NCBI RefSeq assembly: GCF_003286085.1
Contig: NW_020825288.1
Coordinates: forward strand, 16,926,001-16,990,000
Direction: 5' to 3'
Length of the DNA: 64,000 nt
From: Drosophila persimilis
Taxonomy: Eukaryota; Arthropoda; Insecta; Diptera; Drosophilidae
Shown here: piece after piece, positions 12,549 through 25,892 of the stretch
Position numbering within the stretch: the stretch's first letter is position 1
How the letters are laid out: each line of letters starts with the position of its first letter
Notes under the pieces: generated by a model
Databases searched by the model: none
Told to the model about the DNA's origin: nothing
What the model saw: the letters and a program-made list of their open reading frames with translations, nothing else
Translations under genes and position numbers: made by a program

Positions 12549-14505
12549 CCGGTATATGGAGCAACATAAACAATTATTATTGGAAAGCCAACGCAGAGGG
12601 AGGGAGGAGCAGAAGGAGGAGGAGGAGGAGGAGGCGGCACATAAAGTGTAATTAAAAAATAACAAAAACAAGAAACTATACAAAAATATGAATGAATATG
12701 TGGATGCAAAGTGCTTAATTGCAACACAAACCAGAAATAATACAACAACAAATATGGAAAAAACAAAAAAAAAACAAAAAAAAATACTGGGAGGGGGTAA
12801 AAAGTGGAGAAAAATCATTGTCAGCGGCTAGTAAAATGTCCTTGCATTTAATATTGTTTTTTATTTGCCATGAAACTGGGGTCGCGCCGCACATCGCATC
12901 GGTTCATAGTTAAAATGGAGGTATATTTTCAATGCATTCATTCAGTTGCGCCACGCTACATGCAACATTCCGATAATAACGAAATATAATATAAATACAT
13001 TCATAAGTGAAAGTTGCAAAGAAAGGCTACACTTTTCAGAAGATCAGGTGAGCGGAAAGGCCAGATGTTAAAATAATGAATGTAACAAAAAATACAAAAA
13101 AAAACAAAAACAAAAGATATAGCATAAATTGAATACGTAACAAGGCGTAACGGATTGTTGTGGATCGTTGGAGGAACATAAAAATAGGGAAAAGTAATCC
13201 ATAAATTTAATTTAATTAAAATTAAAAAGAGCCTAACAGCGAAACTAAAGGGAAAAAGGGGGAAAAACACACAACAATTAATAAGCATAAGTCAGAGGTC
13301 GGAATGTTTAAAAACTATAAGTACACCCTACCACCCTCCAAAACAAGAGAAACGCAGAGCCTAGACACATAAGCCATGTAAATAATAACTGTAAAAAACA
13401 TTTACAAAATGATAAATTAATACAATTAAATCAATGAACGAATAAAGAAAAACGAAAAACAGGCACAAAGGCAGCAGCAGGACCCCCGTGCGGAGGCAAA
13501 CATTAATTAAAGCTATGATAAAAAAAACTAAAAACACAAACTAATTAGTGGCATAAGAAAAATCAATAAAAACAAAATCAAAAGTGAATATCGAGACAGA
13601 ATGCAGTTTAATTGGATTTATATTTGAATTTCAATTGTGGCTTTAATTTTCGGTTTCTATTTGTATTTGTTTTTTGTTATTGTTTGTTTGTTAATTTAAC
13701 GGAAGACGAAACTTTGTTCTAGACTAAATTTACATACTAAATGCAAAATATATATATTAAATAAATACAATATATATTTATCTAATATTTAATGTCGAAT
13801 CGAAAGAATTTAGTGCGTATGAGTCGTATGTGTTAGGATGGATAGGGTTGAGAGTAAATTCTACTGAAAGTAAAAGTAAAAGCCAACTATTTTTGGAGAT
13901 TCAGATGCTAAAGAACTCTGCATAGATTTCACAAAAAAAAAATATAAAAAATAAATAAAAACATTGGGATAATGTCGACAAAAGCAAAACTATTGTAAAT
14001 CAAAAACGAATGAAAATCTTAAGAAATAAAATGAAAATTATTTCATCGCAATGTTGCAGAGCGGTCAAATAACTGAAAAATCAAAAACACAACAACTGAA
14101 TGAAAAACTGGAAAACCAAAACACCCAAAAACTAAATTTATAACTAAACTAAAAACCAAAAACACTAATAATAAAATGTAAAATCAAACTTAAATACAGG
14201 AAACACACAAAAAAAAAACCAAAACCGAGAAGAGCATTGATGAAGCGCGATGAAATTATATATTAAATATGCATATAATTATGGATAATTTAATGGAAGT
14301 TAAGCAAAGGCCCCACAAAACGGTCAAACCCCGAATCAAACCACACGCCCCCTGGAGAGGCAAGAAAACGAAAAGAAAAACCAAAAGAAAAAACAAATGC
14401 ACGCCATAAAATGGGCGTGGAATTTAGCTCAAAATTAAATGCGATAATGGCAAGAATTATATGATGAAATAAATAAATAATAAAAAATGTAAAAAAATAA
14501 AGTTT
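12549..14505 (+). other. Probable 3' UTR of the beat gene
   Basis: A strongly A-rich stretch without splice-like structure follows the stop codon. It contains many AATAAA motifs (for example near 13565 and 14028). The last cluster lies at 14469-14500 and is followed by a T-rich segment, which suggests a 3' UTR of up to about 1.9 kb. The exact cleavage site cannot be read from sequence. Confidence 0.55.
14469..14505 (+). terminator. Distal poly(A) signal cluster of the beat gene
   Basis: Overlapping AATAAATAAATAAT motifs and a further AATAAA are followed within 15 bases by a T-rich tract, as expected for a fly cleavage and polyadenylation site. After this point the base composition changes from A-rich to mixed. 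Confidence 0.5.
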
Positions 14506-16157
14506 TCTTTTATTAAAAGACTAGTATTGGGCGAATTACGAACAGCATTATCTTACTGAGTAAATTTCTATCATTAGATCGATCATTAGATCAGGCCTGA
14601 ACCCCTTTGTGCCTGGCGGGGAAATTCTTTGGGATTGATGACTGTATTTTCTGGTACGATTTCTGGACTCTTGACATTTAATATGAAAACCGAGATCTTT
14701 GTAGAAATTTCTACAAATTCTTCCTTCCATGTATTTAGGACAGGCATCGTAATTCTCGACTTAAATTTATTTAAACTCATACAGCTTTTTTCTGATCTCT
14801 GACTTAATTAAAGAATCCATCCCAAAGTGCATTAAAAAATCATTAAAATGAAAAGCCATTCCCAGGCGCTTTAGCCTTTTTTAATTGTACCGTTTCCCAC
14901 TTCGAATATTTTGGGGCATCCTTAAGGTAGCGATAATTAAGACAGCGAACCCGTTATCAAGCAGCGCTCAGACAACAGGGGCTACAATGTTTCCAGAGCC
15001 TCTGTCAAAGCGCTGGCTGGTCCATGTTCTCATGTCGCCAGTCAACAGCTGCACTTACATGCAACACCAGCCGGTGACTAAGACTGGGACTGATACCGAT
15101 GCCGATGTTGCCACAGCCGGCGAGAGAGTGTGAGTGCTGAGCATACAACACAAATAGCAGGAGAAGAGCATGAGGAATGGAAGCATGAGAGCATGGGGGC
15201 AGAGGAGCATGGACTAAACACCGAACGAGGCACTGAGCATCGCTGGCGTCTCATGTTTTGTAAATTAAGCAAACAAATTAAGTGCACTTGGCGCCCTGTT
15301 GCCACACACAAGCAGCCCCTTTGGGGGTGACATGGGGCTCGCTGTTGCGCTCCGTGTAAACACATTGTGATTGTAACAAAAGCATATATCAAAACACGTA
15401 CGCATCTCTCTCCAGAAGAGGGTGGGAGGATCGGCTCGCCCTTGAGCACTGTTACCTCTCAAGGACATGTGTGTAGGGTCCCGTGTGCACGACCCCAGGG
15501 AAACCGGGGCACTCCCCGCCGCTTGCACGTTAGTTTGTCTTAATTAGTTGCACTAACAGCAGCAGCAGCAGCAGCAGAGCAGTGCGCGTGGTGGCACCGC
15601 CACAAGCCCTGCCACGATACAGCGGCCACAAAATGGCAAAGCCAGAGGCACCAGAGGCACCATTTTACCACACACACGCTGCTGCAACAAAGGGTGGAAC
15701 CTTGAGCGCTACCCCGCGCGACCTGCCACAGAGCTTACCTGCTCGTATTATTTACAAGCCATTGGCTGCAGCCAAGACCCAACCACAATTTCCCCACGCC
15801 CCATGCCCTATGTTGCATGCCCCCACGCTCCCTCTACCTCGCTCGGTGCCATAATTGTGCAGTCATCGTGCTGTTTAAAGTTTTACACGTAACCATATTG
15901 CCACACAGCGCCACATCTCCCAGCACGAAGCACATACATGGCGTATGCGTAACGCAAAATGAGTAGGCAAAACGAGTTGTGCCCCGCACACACGTGCCAC
16001 CCAAGCGGAGGAGTAGGAGCTCTTCAATCCACTTGGATATTTTGCTGACACACACAGCTACTAAGTAAACGTGCGGGTTATATCCATTTTCCTGAGTAAA
16101 TCAACTATAATTACGCGAAACTACTAGCTTCTCCGACTTTTCCCGACTTCCAGGGCA
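14506..16157. other. Intergenic DNA, no gene seen
   Basis: I see no conserved reading frame, splice structure or RNA gene. A (CAG)7 tract lies at 15557-15577. Open frames here are short and low in complexity. Confidence 0.6.
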
Positions 16158-16490
16158 AAGAATGAAGACAGGAATGAAGTGAGAAATGAAAACTAAAGGA
16201 ACTTTGAATGAAGTCAGGAATGAATGCTGAAGGATGGCAAAATGAACCACGAATGAAGCCCGACATGAAGGCAGAATGAAGGCTCTAACGAAAGCCAGAA
16301 TGAATCCAGGACTGAGGCAAGAATTGCCAAGAACAAAGCTCAGAATTAACCAGCAATGGATGACGAATGAATCACGAATAAAGCTAGGAATGAAGTCAAA
16401 ATGAACCAGCAGTGAATGACGAATGAATTACGAAACGACGACTAGAATGAAGCCCATAGTTAAGCCAGGAATGATACCAGAATATAGCAC
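16158..16490. repeat. Degenerate AATGAA-type minisatellite
   Basis: More than 20 imperfect copies of a roughly 11-14 base unit of the form (G)CCAGGAATGAA run along about 330 bp. They occur as variants such as GAATGAAGTC, CGAATGAA and CAGAATGAA. Copies have drifted, so this is an old tandem array. It has no continuous open frame. Confidence 0.7.
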
Positions 16491-17654
16491 CGGATTAGCT
16501 GAAAATGTTTTTGCTGATTTTGCGCAATGGAACGGGTCCAGGGGGGTTTTCGTAGTGCGTATAAGTAATGCTAATCCAAGCGCAATACTAATGCAAATTC
16601 TCGTCCCTTTTAATTAAATGCGTATCGGGGGCTACAAATAATGCAAATGGGATATAGGATACCAGGATACCAGCACCAAAACCCTTGCCAAATGCAAAAA
16701 AAAAAGAAAATCAGCAGCAAAATGAGTTGCATATTTTGAAGCGTACGTACGTACGTTACGGAGTCGCAGGACAATGTTTCACACAGCCTCCCCTCCTCCT
16801 CCTGCCCATTCAGAATTGTGGGCGTGGCTGGCGTCGAACGATTTGGTTTATGGTCTTTGCATGCATTTAACAACAGAACAGAAAAACGTTACGGGGCAAC
16901 CCAAACACAGTGGCTATTGGCTGACTGGATGGCTGGCTAGATGGCTGAATGACTAGATGGCTGCTCTGCTGCTGCACTGCTGCTGCTGGGGATGGCCGAC
17001 AAAATAATGTTAAAATGCAGGCAACATTTTTGGATTTATAGCGCGCTAATCGCGGCCAAAAACAGCAACGAGGCGGGGGCGTCCCCGTCCCCGTCCCTTC
17101 CCGTTTTTGGCATTTCCGAATTGTAATGGAAATTGAAATGCAAATGCATGGCATGACATTTACGAGTGCAACGGGCAGCGGCAGTGGCAGTGGCAGACGC
17201 ACAGAATGAAGCACTGCCAAAAACTCAACAATAAAATGTTGCAACTAAATGCGGCGCCCAAGGATTACTTGGCAGGCGTGAGTGAGATTTCATTTTGCGG
17301 AAATTGCAAAACAAGACGCTGCTGCTCGCCACGCCACGCCCACCGATATACAGGCTATGGATTTATGAGCCCCCGCGCAATTAGTAAAAGATACAGCATC
17401 TCTTCCTTGTCTCCCTCAAGAAAAGATTCTGCTAGGCGGCGTAGTTTGCGATCTATGTATTTGTTAAAAGTCGACGATTGTTCAGCCTTAAACGGTTTAT
17501 TGTGGGGGAGAAAGGTATAGCGAATGGTTCGAGTTAGGTTAACGAAAAAAGCACGATGATCCTGTTAGATGTTTGCTTGATTCAAGCAAGTTTGACTGAT
17601 AGACGAGCCAGAAGTGAGTGCTATATTATTTATTATTATTATACAATTATACAA
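16491..17654. other. Intergenic DNA, no gene seen
   Basis: Unique-looking sequence with a triplicated ACGT block near 16742-16756 (GTACGTACGTACGT) and short direct repeats of TGGCTGGCTAGATGGCTG type near 16922-16960. No supported gene. Confidence 0.5.
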
Positions 17655-17885
17655 AGTGGTTCATTCCCGCCACGCGCTCTCTTTTCTGGTCACTTCGTTC
17701 TTATCTCTCTCGACGAACATTGCGTCAAAGCGCTCTCAGTAATACTGAACGTAAAAGAAGATCCGAAAGAGAGGGGTAATCATGCCCGTGCTCTAATGCA
17801 AGCGGGAGAGCGACAGATCGAGAGAGCGCTAGAGAAGGCGAAAGAAAGACGCGAGAGAACGTCTGCGCGGCTGCTGCCGTGCGGG
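17655..17885. promoter_or_regulatory. GAGA-rich candidate regulatory segment
   Basis: Many GAGAG/CTCTC and GAGCGC/GCGCTC motifs are packed in about 230 bp, on both strands, and the segment is more GC-rich than its surroundings. Such clusters bind GAGA factor or CLAMP in flies and mark promoters or Polycomb response elements. No TATA box or initiator could be fixed, so strand and target are unknown. Confidence 0.35.
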
Positions 17886-20800
17886 ATCATATGATTATCT
17901 ACATATGTATCTATGTACATATGCAGATTACAATGTGGTACAGTGGGCAGTGCAAACAACAAACAATAAAAGGGTTTATTGCTTTTTACTTTACTGCTGC
18001 ACCATTGGCTATAATCTATGGATTACATATTGCGTAATATTAGGCTGCGTAGCCCAACAGATTCTTTCTTGGATTATTTTATTCCAGGCGTGGCTTGTGG
18101 CACAAAATGTTTTATGGCATACCAAAAAACCGATGATGAGCTTCTTTTTTATGACAGCCCATCGGATGACGATGGATCCTTGGACGATGCAGCTGTTGAC
18201 GGCTGCCACGTGATGAATGCACCAGGCGGCAGGCGGCAGGCGGCAGGCAGCTCCTTGGGCATCATAAATTCAGAGCCTGACGTTTAGGAGATGCTGCATC
18301 CATAATGCTGCTGCTGCAGAGCTACGTGCATTCCATTTGGCTTTGATTTCCGGCCATTGATCACAGAAAGGCGAAAGCTGAAAGCTAAGTGTATTTTTAA
18401 AAGCAATAAATATCCGTAAGCCCTAAAAGTTGCACAAATAAACTTCCATATTACAAAACACATGCTCTTTGGCCCCTGCCCGCTCCCCCGCTGACGTACA
18501 AAAGAAGGTGAGTGGCAAAAGTTTTCATGCCACAAATCGTCTGAACAAATTGACTTTCGTTGTTGTGTCAGCCGTTGTTTGGCATTGCTTGGAAATTTGT
18601 TAATTTTGCGTTGAATTAAGATACAAATCTGCTTACATAGGGCTTATGAAAAACCAAACATCCCCGAACACACCCCCTAAAAAGCCCAGTGACAGGATAG
18701 AGCCAACCCTTTCATCAGAGAAAACTCTTTTGTTTCTCCAGCTCCAGCTCCAGCTCCAGTTATCCCATTCTCTTTCTGTGGCGCCTCCACTTGATTGTTT
18801 TCGCATCGGCAATAGCAGTCCCTGTCGGCTACAGTTTATTATTTCTGCTCATCAGTAGAGCTCCTCCGTCTCCGTCTCCATCTCCCTCTCCCACTACTTC
18901 TCCCTCGCCCCGAAATAATGTTGTAGGCACTTTTTGTTTCTTTCAGGCAACACAATTTGTTGCAGAGATTAAAACTTTTAATTTGCTTTTAATTAATTAA
19001 GTTGAAAATCAGAGCTGAAAGTCACTGGGATTCCCTTCGCCGCCACACTGCTCTCTGCATGCTTCACCAGTTAAGCAAAGAGTTTCAGCTTGCCCCAGAA
19101 TGGGTTTTACATGCCCCATCACGCCGTCAGCGTCAGCGAGAGTCGTTGATTTTTCGGGAAATGAGAGTTGGAATCTCTGTGCAGTGTGTTTCTCTCTCCC
19201 CGCGTTTCAATGTGTGTCTCTGTTTGGTGTGGAAATTCATTTACCTGATGTTTAGTTTGCCATTCACGGCAGTTGGCCCTAACTTAAAGTTAGTTTTGGG
19301 CGTTAATTTCAAGGATACGTACCCCAAAAATAATTGCCTCTCCACTTGGCTTCGAAAAGAGGAAAAGTTTCCATTCAATTTGCATTTGCCGCACATATTT
19401 CACGGCGAATATCAAACAGAAACCATTTGGGGGTGCCTTGGATATTGGCCAAATGAAGAAAATCCGTTTGCACTTTGCTGTGGCAAACTTTCCGTTCTTT
19501 GTTCCGGGTTTTCCCTGTTTTGGTAACTAATTGAAAAGTTCTTCGATCGAAATATGTCTGCTGCTTATTTTAGAAATGAAAGCACAGTTTTATTTGGCAT
19601 TTTTCGACCACTGACGTGGAATAAAAGTCGTGTGTCGACAAGGTGTCTGTTGTATGCCTTGTGCTGCAGCACACAGACACACACACACACATACGATTGT
19701 TGCAGCATTCGATAGCAGGTCTTTGATGCTGCTGCTGCTGCTGCTGTTGCCTCTTGAAAGATGGAATATGGCAGGTTCTACGTTTTCCCTTGTCGACTTT
19801 TGCCACACATTGCCAGATATTTTTCGGTGTGCCGCCTCACGTGCCTTGCCGCTCCTTTGTATGCTCAACGTGACGGAAATTAGCGTTGAATGTGTATCTG
19901 GGTGCATGCGACTCTCCTTCCGCTCCTTAGACTCACAAGACAGACACATGCACCAATGTATACATATACATATATTTATTTTACACTCTGCTTCAGTTAT
20001 GAATGTACAGAAACACACACACTCGCTCACGAGTGTTCTCTCGCTCCATATGGATCTCTCGAATTTCAAAATTTCTCGCTGCTTATTTATTGTACTCTTT
20101 TTCACGATGGTATCCAACGACTGTCAGACGATCTTTTGTAACGGAATGAAATTTTAAGGGACAAAGTAAAAATAAATAACATTAAGGTTATATTATACAA
20201 TAAGATCATATGAAAATATAAAATAATATAATAATAAATATAAATATTTAAAAAAAATATATATAACTACAATATGTTTTGCATTATAGAAAATTTAATA
20301 AATACTCAATTTCCGGTTAAATACATCCTCCCTTGAAGCTTAAAAAAATCAATCAAAAATATGAAACTCAAAAACGTATGTTTCCCATGATTTTATTTGA
20401 ACAAGATTAAAGACGATTATATTTCCAGTCAGTATAGTTCGTGTTCTTTTTGTCTTGTGCACAAATTAATAAATCAGAAATCGCTTATCGTACTTCTCTT
20501 TGCAGAGTAGTCCCTGGGTTACAGACATATCATTTGAGAAGCGTAACCTGGAAACCTATAAAATATGGACAATCAAGGGTATCTACAACTGCTGCCTCCA
20601 TGGGCATATTTTCTTCAGACTTTTGTGCCCTTTCTTTTGCTTGTTCATTGACAGGGTAGGGGACGGGCCCATTCCTTGGCTACTGTGATTGATGTGTGCA
20701 CGTTGCTGCTGCTGCTGCTGCTGGTGGTGTTGCTGCCCCAAACTCTAGCTCCTTCTGCGAGCCGAGCCCCTTGCTGGCTTTCGAAAGCCGCAAACAAACA

Positions 20801-20941
20801 TTTTACGTTTGAGTACGCGCCACTTTTGGTTCGGCGCTCCATTTTATTCGCTGATGCTCTCCACCCCGCTCCACTTCAGTCCATTCCGCTCTCCGTTCCA
20901 CTTCTGCTGCCAGAACACGAATTTGCGCATATTTGCTTTGC

Positions 20942-20960
20942 CACACACACACACACACAC
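20942..20960. repeat. (CA)n microsatellite
   Basis: About nine uninterrupted CA units in the intergenic region. Confidence 0.85.
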
Positions 20961-21653
20961 TAATGCAGATATGTGTGTGCAGGGTGGCAGACACACATTT
21001 CAATCTTTTATCATAATTTCGATGCTGCATGCCTCATAAATTTGTTTGCGCAAAACATTTTCACTTCATTTATTAGAGAAAACAGACTCGACACCCCATC
21101 CCCAACGTACTTGGGGGATGAAAACGACCCCCAATCCCCACCCCCCGTCATCACACTGCACACCTCACCACCTCTCTTCACCTCTTTATCTTCATATCTC
21201 TCTTTAAGCAATTTTGCATATGAAATTGCAGCCTGACTGTTTTTCCATCTTGGTCAATTATTTGGACAAGGCCGAAGCGGCCTTTTATGCGTTAATTGCT
21301 TGAAAATTGAAACATGAAATTAAATGAAAACAGCCTTCGTTGTCGCACAAGTGTCTTCCGGTCCGTCTCCCGTCTCCCGTCTCCCATCTCTCACTCTTAC
21401 ATGTATCACACATACGCCCTGTAGCCACCGAAACAGACGACAGTTCGACAGATGGACAGACCGCCGTCTACCAACCGCCGCTCGACCGCTGTCCGCCACA
21501 TGCAGGTAATTAATAAAAGTTCAGCCCTTGTCCCAGACCAAAAACCGCACCAGTACCGTGCCCTCAATTGTCTCCTTCTCTGTGTATGTGTTTGTGTGTG
21601 TATGTTTGTGTGTGTGTGTGAGGCAGACAATCAAGTGAAATTTCTCAACGACT

Positions 21654-21680
21654 CTGCTGCTGCTGCTGCTGCTGCTGCTG
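21654..21680. repeat. (CTG)n microsatellite
   Basis: Nine CTG units, one of several CTG/CAG tracts in this intergenic region (others at 15557-15577, 19728-19747 and 22733-22751). Confidence 0.85.
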
Positions 21681-22992
21681 GAGGGAGGAGGGAAAACGTT
21701 GGGGAATTATAAAATGCCAGTTGGCCAACGATGTGACGCGATGCGACTGTGCACCGCGTGACAAGTGACAAATAAATGCGCTTTCAATGTGTTTGTTGTC
21801 TCCCACCGTCTCTGTCCCTGTCTCTGTCTCTGTGTGTCTCTTTCTCCCTCTCTCTTCTGTCCGTTTTCCACTCGATCCACTGACCATCCTGCCCTGACAG
21901 CTGCAGCAGCAGGACCATCCTGCTCCAGCATCACTTAAATATTGCAAAATATTTTCCCCGAACGTTGGAAAATTATGAAAAATTCCACCCCCAGCGCCAA
22001 CCGTATGTACCACATGTGGGTGAGCGAGGAGTTTGTCTCTTGCTTTTGTATAATTTCGTGTGTGTTTTTATGCCGCAATATTGCTTGCATATTTTAATGA
22101 AACAACGCCGTATGACGGCTGCCGAGGCTGCAGAGGACATACCCCGTGCCTCATCCTCCGATCCCGCATGGCAGGACTCTGGGGCTGCATCAGCTGCAGA
22201 TCTCGAGAAACCTGCCGCTGGCAATGTTGAATGACAGCCTGCCCGCCCACACCGTTTACGCACCTGCCACACAAAGGACAATCTACAATTTAAGGACACA
22301 CTTAATGGTGTAAATTTTGTTAATGAATGGGGATAATTCCAGGCAGATTAACCGGTAGGTCTTCAACGAATCAAAGCTGTATTTGACCCTTGAATAACAT
22401 TCTATGAAATTGGTTCAAGAAATTTGTATGATTTCCAATTGATTTCCCAGAAAAAACAAGCTTAATTTTCTGCAATTTCTGTACTTATAAAATCGTTTTC
22501 CGCGAATAACTTCCCGTCGATTTTTAGTTTTCCAATTAGCACAAGAAAAATATTATTCTGTCGAGACCCGCTGCCTGTTGCTGCGTCTCAGCCATTGCCA
22601 ATCGTGGGGTTAAGGCGGAAGTTTTCCTCCTCCAATGCACATTCGAAGCACATCCTTTCGACCAATGTTCGGACTAAATTTTATCACAGCAATTGGCTCG
22701 AATGGACAGGGAGAGAGACCCTCCCGCACCTTGCAGCAGCAGCAGCAGCAGGAGCAGAGCTTTCATGCTGGCTCTAACTTTATTTATGAGTCAATGACGT
22801 CGCCCCTGCTGCAACTTCCTGTGACGTGACAATTCCCACGAAGCACTTGGCAAAAAGGCGAGAGCGGAGGCGCCAAATGAAAACACGTGACGCCATCGCA
22901 TCGCAATTGGTAAGCAACAAAGCTTCAAGCTTTGAGTTATGGCCAACACGCAACGGCCGAGGCATATACAAACAGAAGAGAAGAGACGAGAG

Positions 22993-23029
22993 TCCTGGCC
23001 TGGCCTGGCCTGGCCTGGCCTGGCTTGGC
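22993..23029. repeat. CCTGG tandem repeat
   Basis: Six to seven copies of a five-base unit CCTGG, the last one altered to CTTGG. Confidence 0.85.
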
Positions 23030-23689
23030 CCCACAACTCCAGGACAACCCAAGACAGCCCACTGGCCCACGTTTGCATTTCAATTGACTTTTCGGTGCGC
23101 TTCGCCTTTTCCTTTCCGTCGCTCCACGTTCACGTCCACGTCCTCGACTGCTCTGCATTTTTCACGATAAAATCATAAATCAGCGCTGGAATCAGGTAAA
23201 TAAAAATAATGCTCCAACTCTGTATGCAAATTGAACTGAGGAGGGGCGCGTGGCGGAGCGCTGGAGAATCTCTCGCTGAGATTTGACTGTGCAAAAATAT
23301 GATAAAACTTGGAGTCAGTCAAAAAACTTTTCGACTGTGGCCAAAAGTTGACTTAGCCAATGCTGGAGTCGGGGACGTTGAATAATATTGTTGAAGACAA
23401 GTTCGGATTTCTTTTTCCGTGAAAACTCCTCTGTTGTGTGTGTTTGTATGTGTGCGAGGGATGAGAAATAAATGGAAATGTCCCTGCTGCAATCAGAGTA
23501 AAGCAATGTTAATTAGCCAACGAACTAAACGGCATATCAAATGGCCAAGAGCGACGACCGAACAGCAGTTCAAATTGGAAAAGTCAGGGAACAGCAGGCA
23601 ACAAAAACCGAATTAATGCCCCAGTAATCGCACTGGATACCCAAACCATTTAGAGTTACTCAAACTAGAGAGAGTTGAGTGCATGAACA

Positions 23690-24071
23690 CACAGCCGAAC
23701 ATGCTCTCAATACTACGCGGTATTCCGTTCCATCGATCATCATTCTTCCGAAAGCGAAAGAGGAACAGGAACACGAAAAAGACTCTCGCTCACTCTCCAT
23801 TTGATTGTCTGGCAAAGAGAACGAAAGAGGGAGAGTGCGCTATAAATACGAACGAATGTAGTTTTTCTCTGCCAGCAAATCATTATCAGCGTACAGATCA
23901 GGGCGCAGCGCAGAAACCAATTTAGATTGCAATAACAATTTTGCAGTTTCTTGCAGTCTCAGTCTCTTCGTCTTTTAGCAGAAGCAACAACGCTTTCGTT
24001 TGAACATGTCGGTGCACGCTCAAATAATGCACAGCCGTGCTCTGAGATTACTGTGGTTTCTTTTTGTTTAG
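23690..24071 (+). promoter_or_regulatory. Promoter-like segment with TATA box and GAGA elements
   Basis: GAGAG and CTCTCGCTC motifs (23755-23835) lead into TATAAATA at 23841-23848. An initiator-like TCATTAT lies at 23880-23886, further downstream than the usual 30 bases. A leader-like stretch follows, with an ATG at 24006 that opens a 21-codon frame closed by TAG at 24069-24071. No long coding exon or clear acceptor follows. It may drive a non-coding or short-peptide transcript, be a distal promoter of the dynein gene, or be a relic of a transposon promoter. Confidence 0.4.
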
Positions 24072-25508
24072 CGTTAGTTTTTCTAAATTTAAGGTACTTT
24101 GAGATTAAGTATTGGCCAGTTGAATAGAGCTTGAACCAAGGTCAAACCCTTGTCCAAAAATAGTGACCAGATGAACAAAATGTTCTTGTAATAACTCATT
24201 AACACAAAAAGTTAACGTACAAATTTATTAAAATATGTATTATAAAAAATGTTAATTATTCCTTTAAAACATGATGAAATGTTAGTACGTACTCAACATC
24301 TTCATTGTAAATATTTTATATATTTTTAATTTTATTTGTTTTTCATTCCATTTTGAGTACTTCAACCGCCTTTTCGAATCTGCGATCTGTGTTGGCTAGT
24401 GTAATTCGCAATCATAGCCACAACACACACACACGTACCCACATCCACTAGGAGGAGGCAAATGAGGGGCACGGGATGGCTTGACCTGCACTGCCCTGCG
24501 CTTTATTACTTCAAAAATGCGGCATTTGGGCAATGCTGCTCGAACGCTCAAAGAGATCGGCATCGAAGGGTGTGTATGTGTGTGCGTGGGGGAGTAGGAG
24601 AGGAGAGGAGAGTAGAGTAGAGCAGCTCTGCAGCATATTTTCCCCGATTGCCGGCCATTGAGCGTCGACTCAGTAACCATCCGCAAAGCTTGGCAATCTG
24701 TGCCAGTTTCTGGCGTTCGGCATTTGTGGCAAACTCAACCCGTAACTGTATTGAAATCGTTGAGGTTGCCGCTCTGCTTCCATGGTGGTGCCCGGCCGGC
24801 TTGCTGCCTTGCCTCCTCGCTGCCATGGCAATCGACTGGCATTGCAGGCGGCAGGCAGACGTCGTCTTAAAGTGGACTTCGTTTATTAATTAACACATCC
24901 AAGCACACCCAATCCGAAACCCATGTCCAGGACTCGGATAGAATTCCACATCACAGCAGAGACCGCTCCACCGCACTTGGTCTGGATTCAGGACTCAGGA
25001 CTCCAGGCGGACGGACAGACTCTTGAGCTCGGCTCTGGCGTAGAGCATTACGAGATTTCACTGTTGGAGCATTCGAGGGCATATTCTCGAATGCAATTGC
25101 CTTGCTTTGAAGGCATGCACCTCCTGCATCAATTATGGGGAATTTCCAAAATGTTTCAAACCCCGAAAACAAAGGCCTCTGCGTTATGGAAATGAAATTT
25201 CCAAACGGTATTGTGCCTGTGCGTGCAGGCAGGGCCTCTCCTCATTCGATAAGCGGCTTTACCTGGGAGCGTCGCCCTCTCCCCTGCACTTATGAGTAGC
25301 TGTTTATCTATTGGCCGACAGGTCAGGACCTGGCGCCCTTCGAAAGGCTTTAAGGCAGGAGAGATAATTTGAATATCTTTGCTGAATGTGATTGCAAGGT
25401 TTCCGTATGCCTCCAAAGGAGTATCAGGCTATTGAGAAGTGTTTTTCGTGCCTAAAGATGGGTATCGTATCGTTGCACTTACCACTAATTATGGTATGTT
25501 TTCCCCAA

Positions 25509-25532
25509 ACACACACACACACACACACACAC
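25509..25532. repeat. (CA)n microsatellite
   Basis: About twelve CA units; a second CA tract of ten units lies at 25781-25800. Confidence 0.9.
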
Positions 25533-25892
25533 TCACATTTTCCGTTTGATTGCGGTCTTTGGAGGAGTCACGCTCGGCATCATTTAAAAGTTATTAAGCA
25601 CAAATGCAAACAAAGCGCTAGATGCTGTTCGAGATGTGTCTCCTAGACGTAGATAAATATGCAGTGGGACGCTGCCGAAGGAGCAGCAGCAGCAACAGCA
25701 GCAGCACCGGAAGGAGCCTCCTCCGCAACAGCGGAAACAGCGCTACACAAACAGAGAGCAGAGAAAGACACTTATAGATGACACACACACACACACACAC
25801 AGCATGCTACAAACACACCTCACACACACATGCAGAGTGAAGTCAATAAATTCTCATTTCGCTAGATGCGTGGAATATTTCACCTGCAAACA

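Larger units (their letters stand above)
17886..23680. other. Intergenic DNA with microsatellites, no gene supported
   Basis: No convincing gene. An 89-codon open frame at 18018-18287 and a 174-codon frame at 19002-19526 are treated as unsupported. Microsatellites include CTG (19728-19747), CA (20942-20960), GT (about 21592-21620), CTG (21654-21680), CAG (22733-22751) and a CCTGG array (22993-23029). An AT-rich island covers about 20157-20425. Confidence 0.55.

Noticed and set aside
19002-19526. 174-codon open frame on the + strand
   Set aside because: No recognisable domain, no splice or promoter context; composition fits a chance frame in AT/GC-mixed intergenic DNA.
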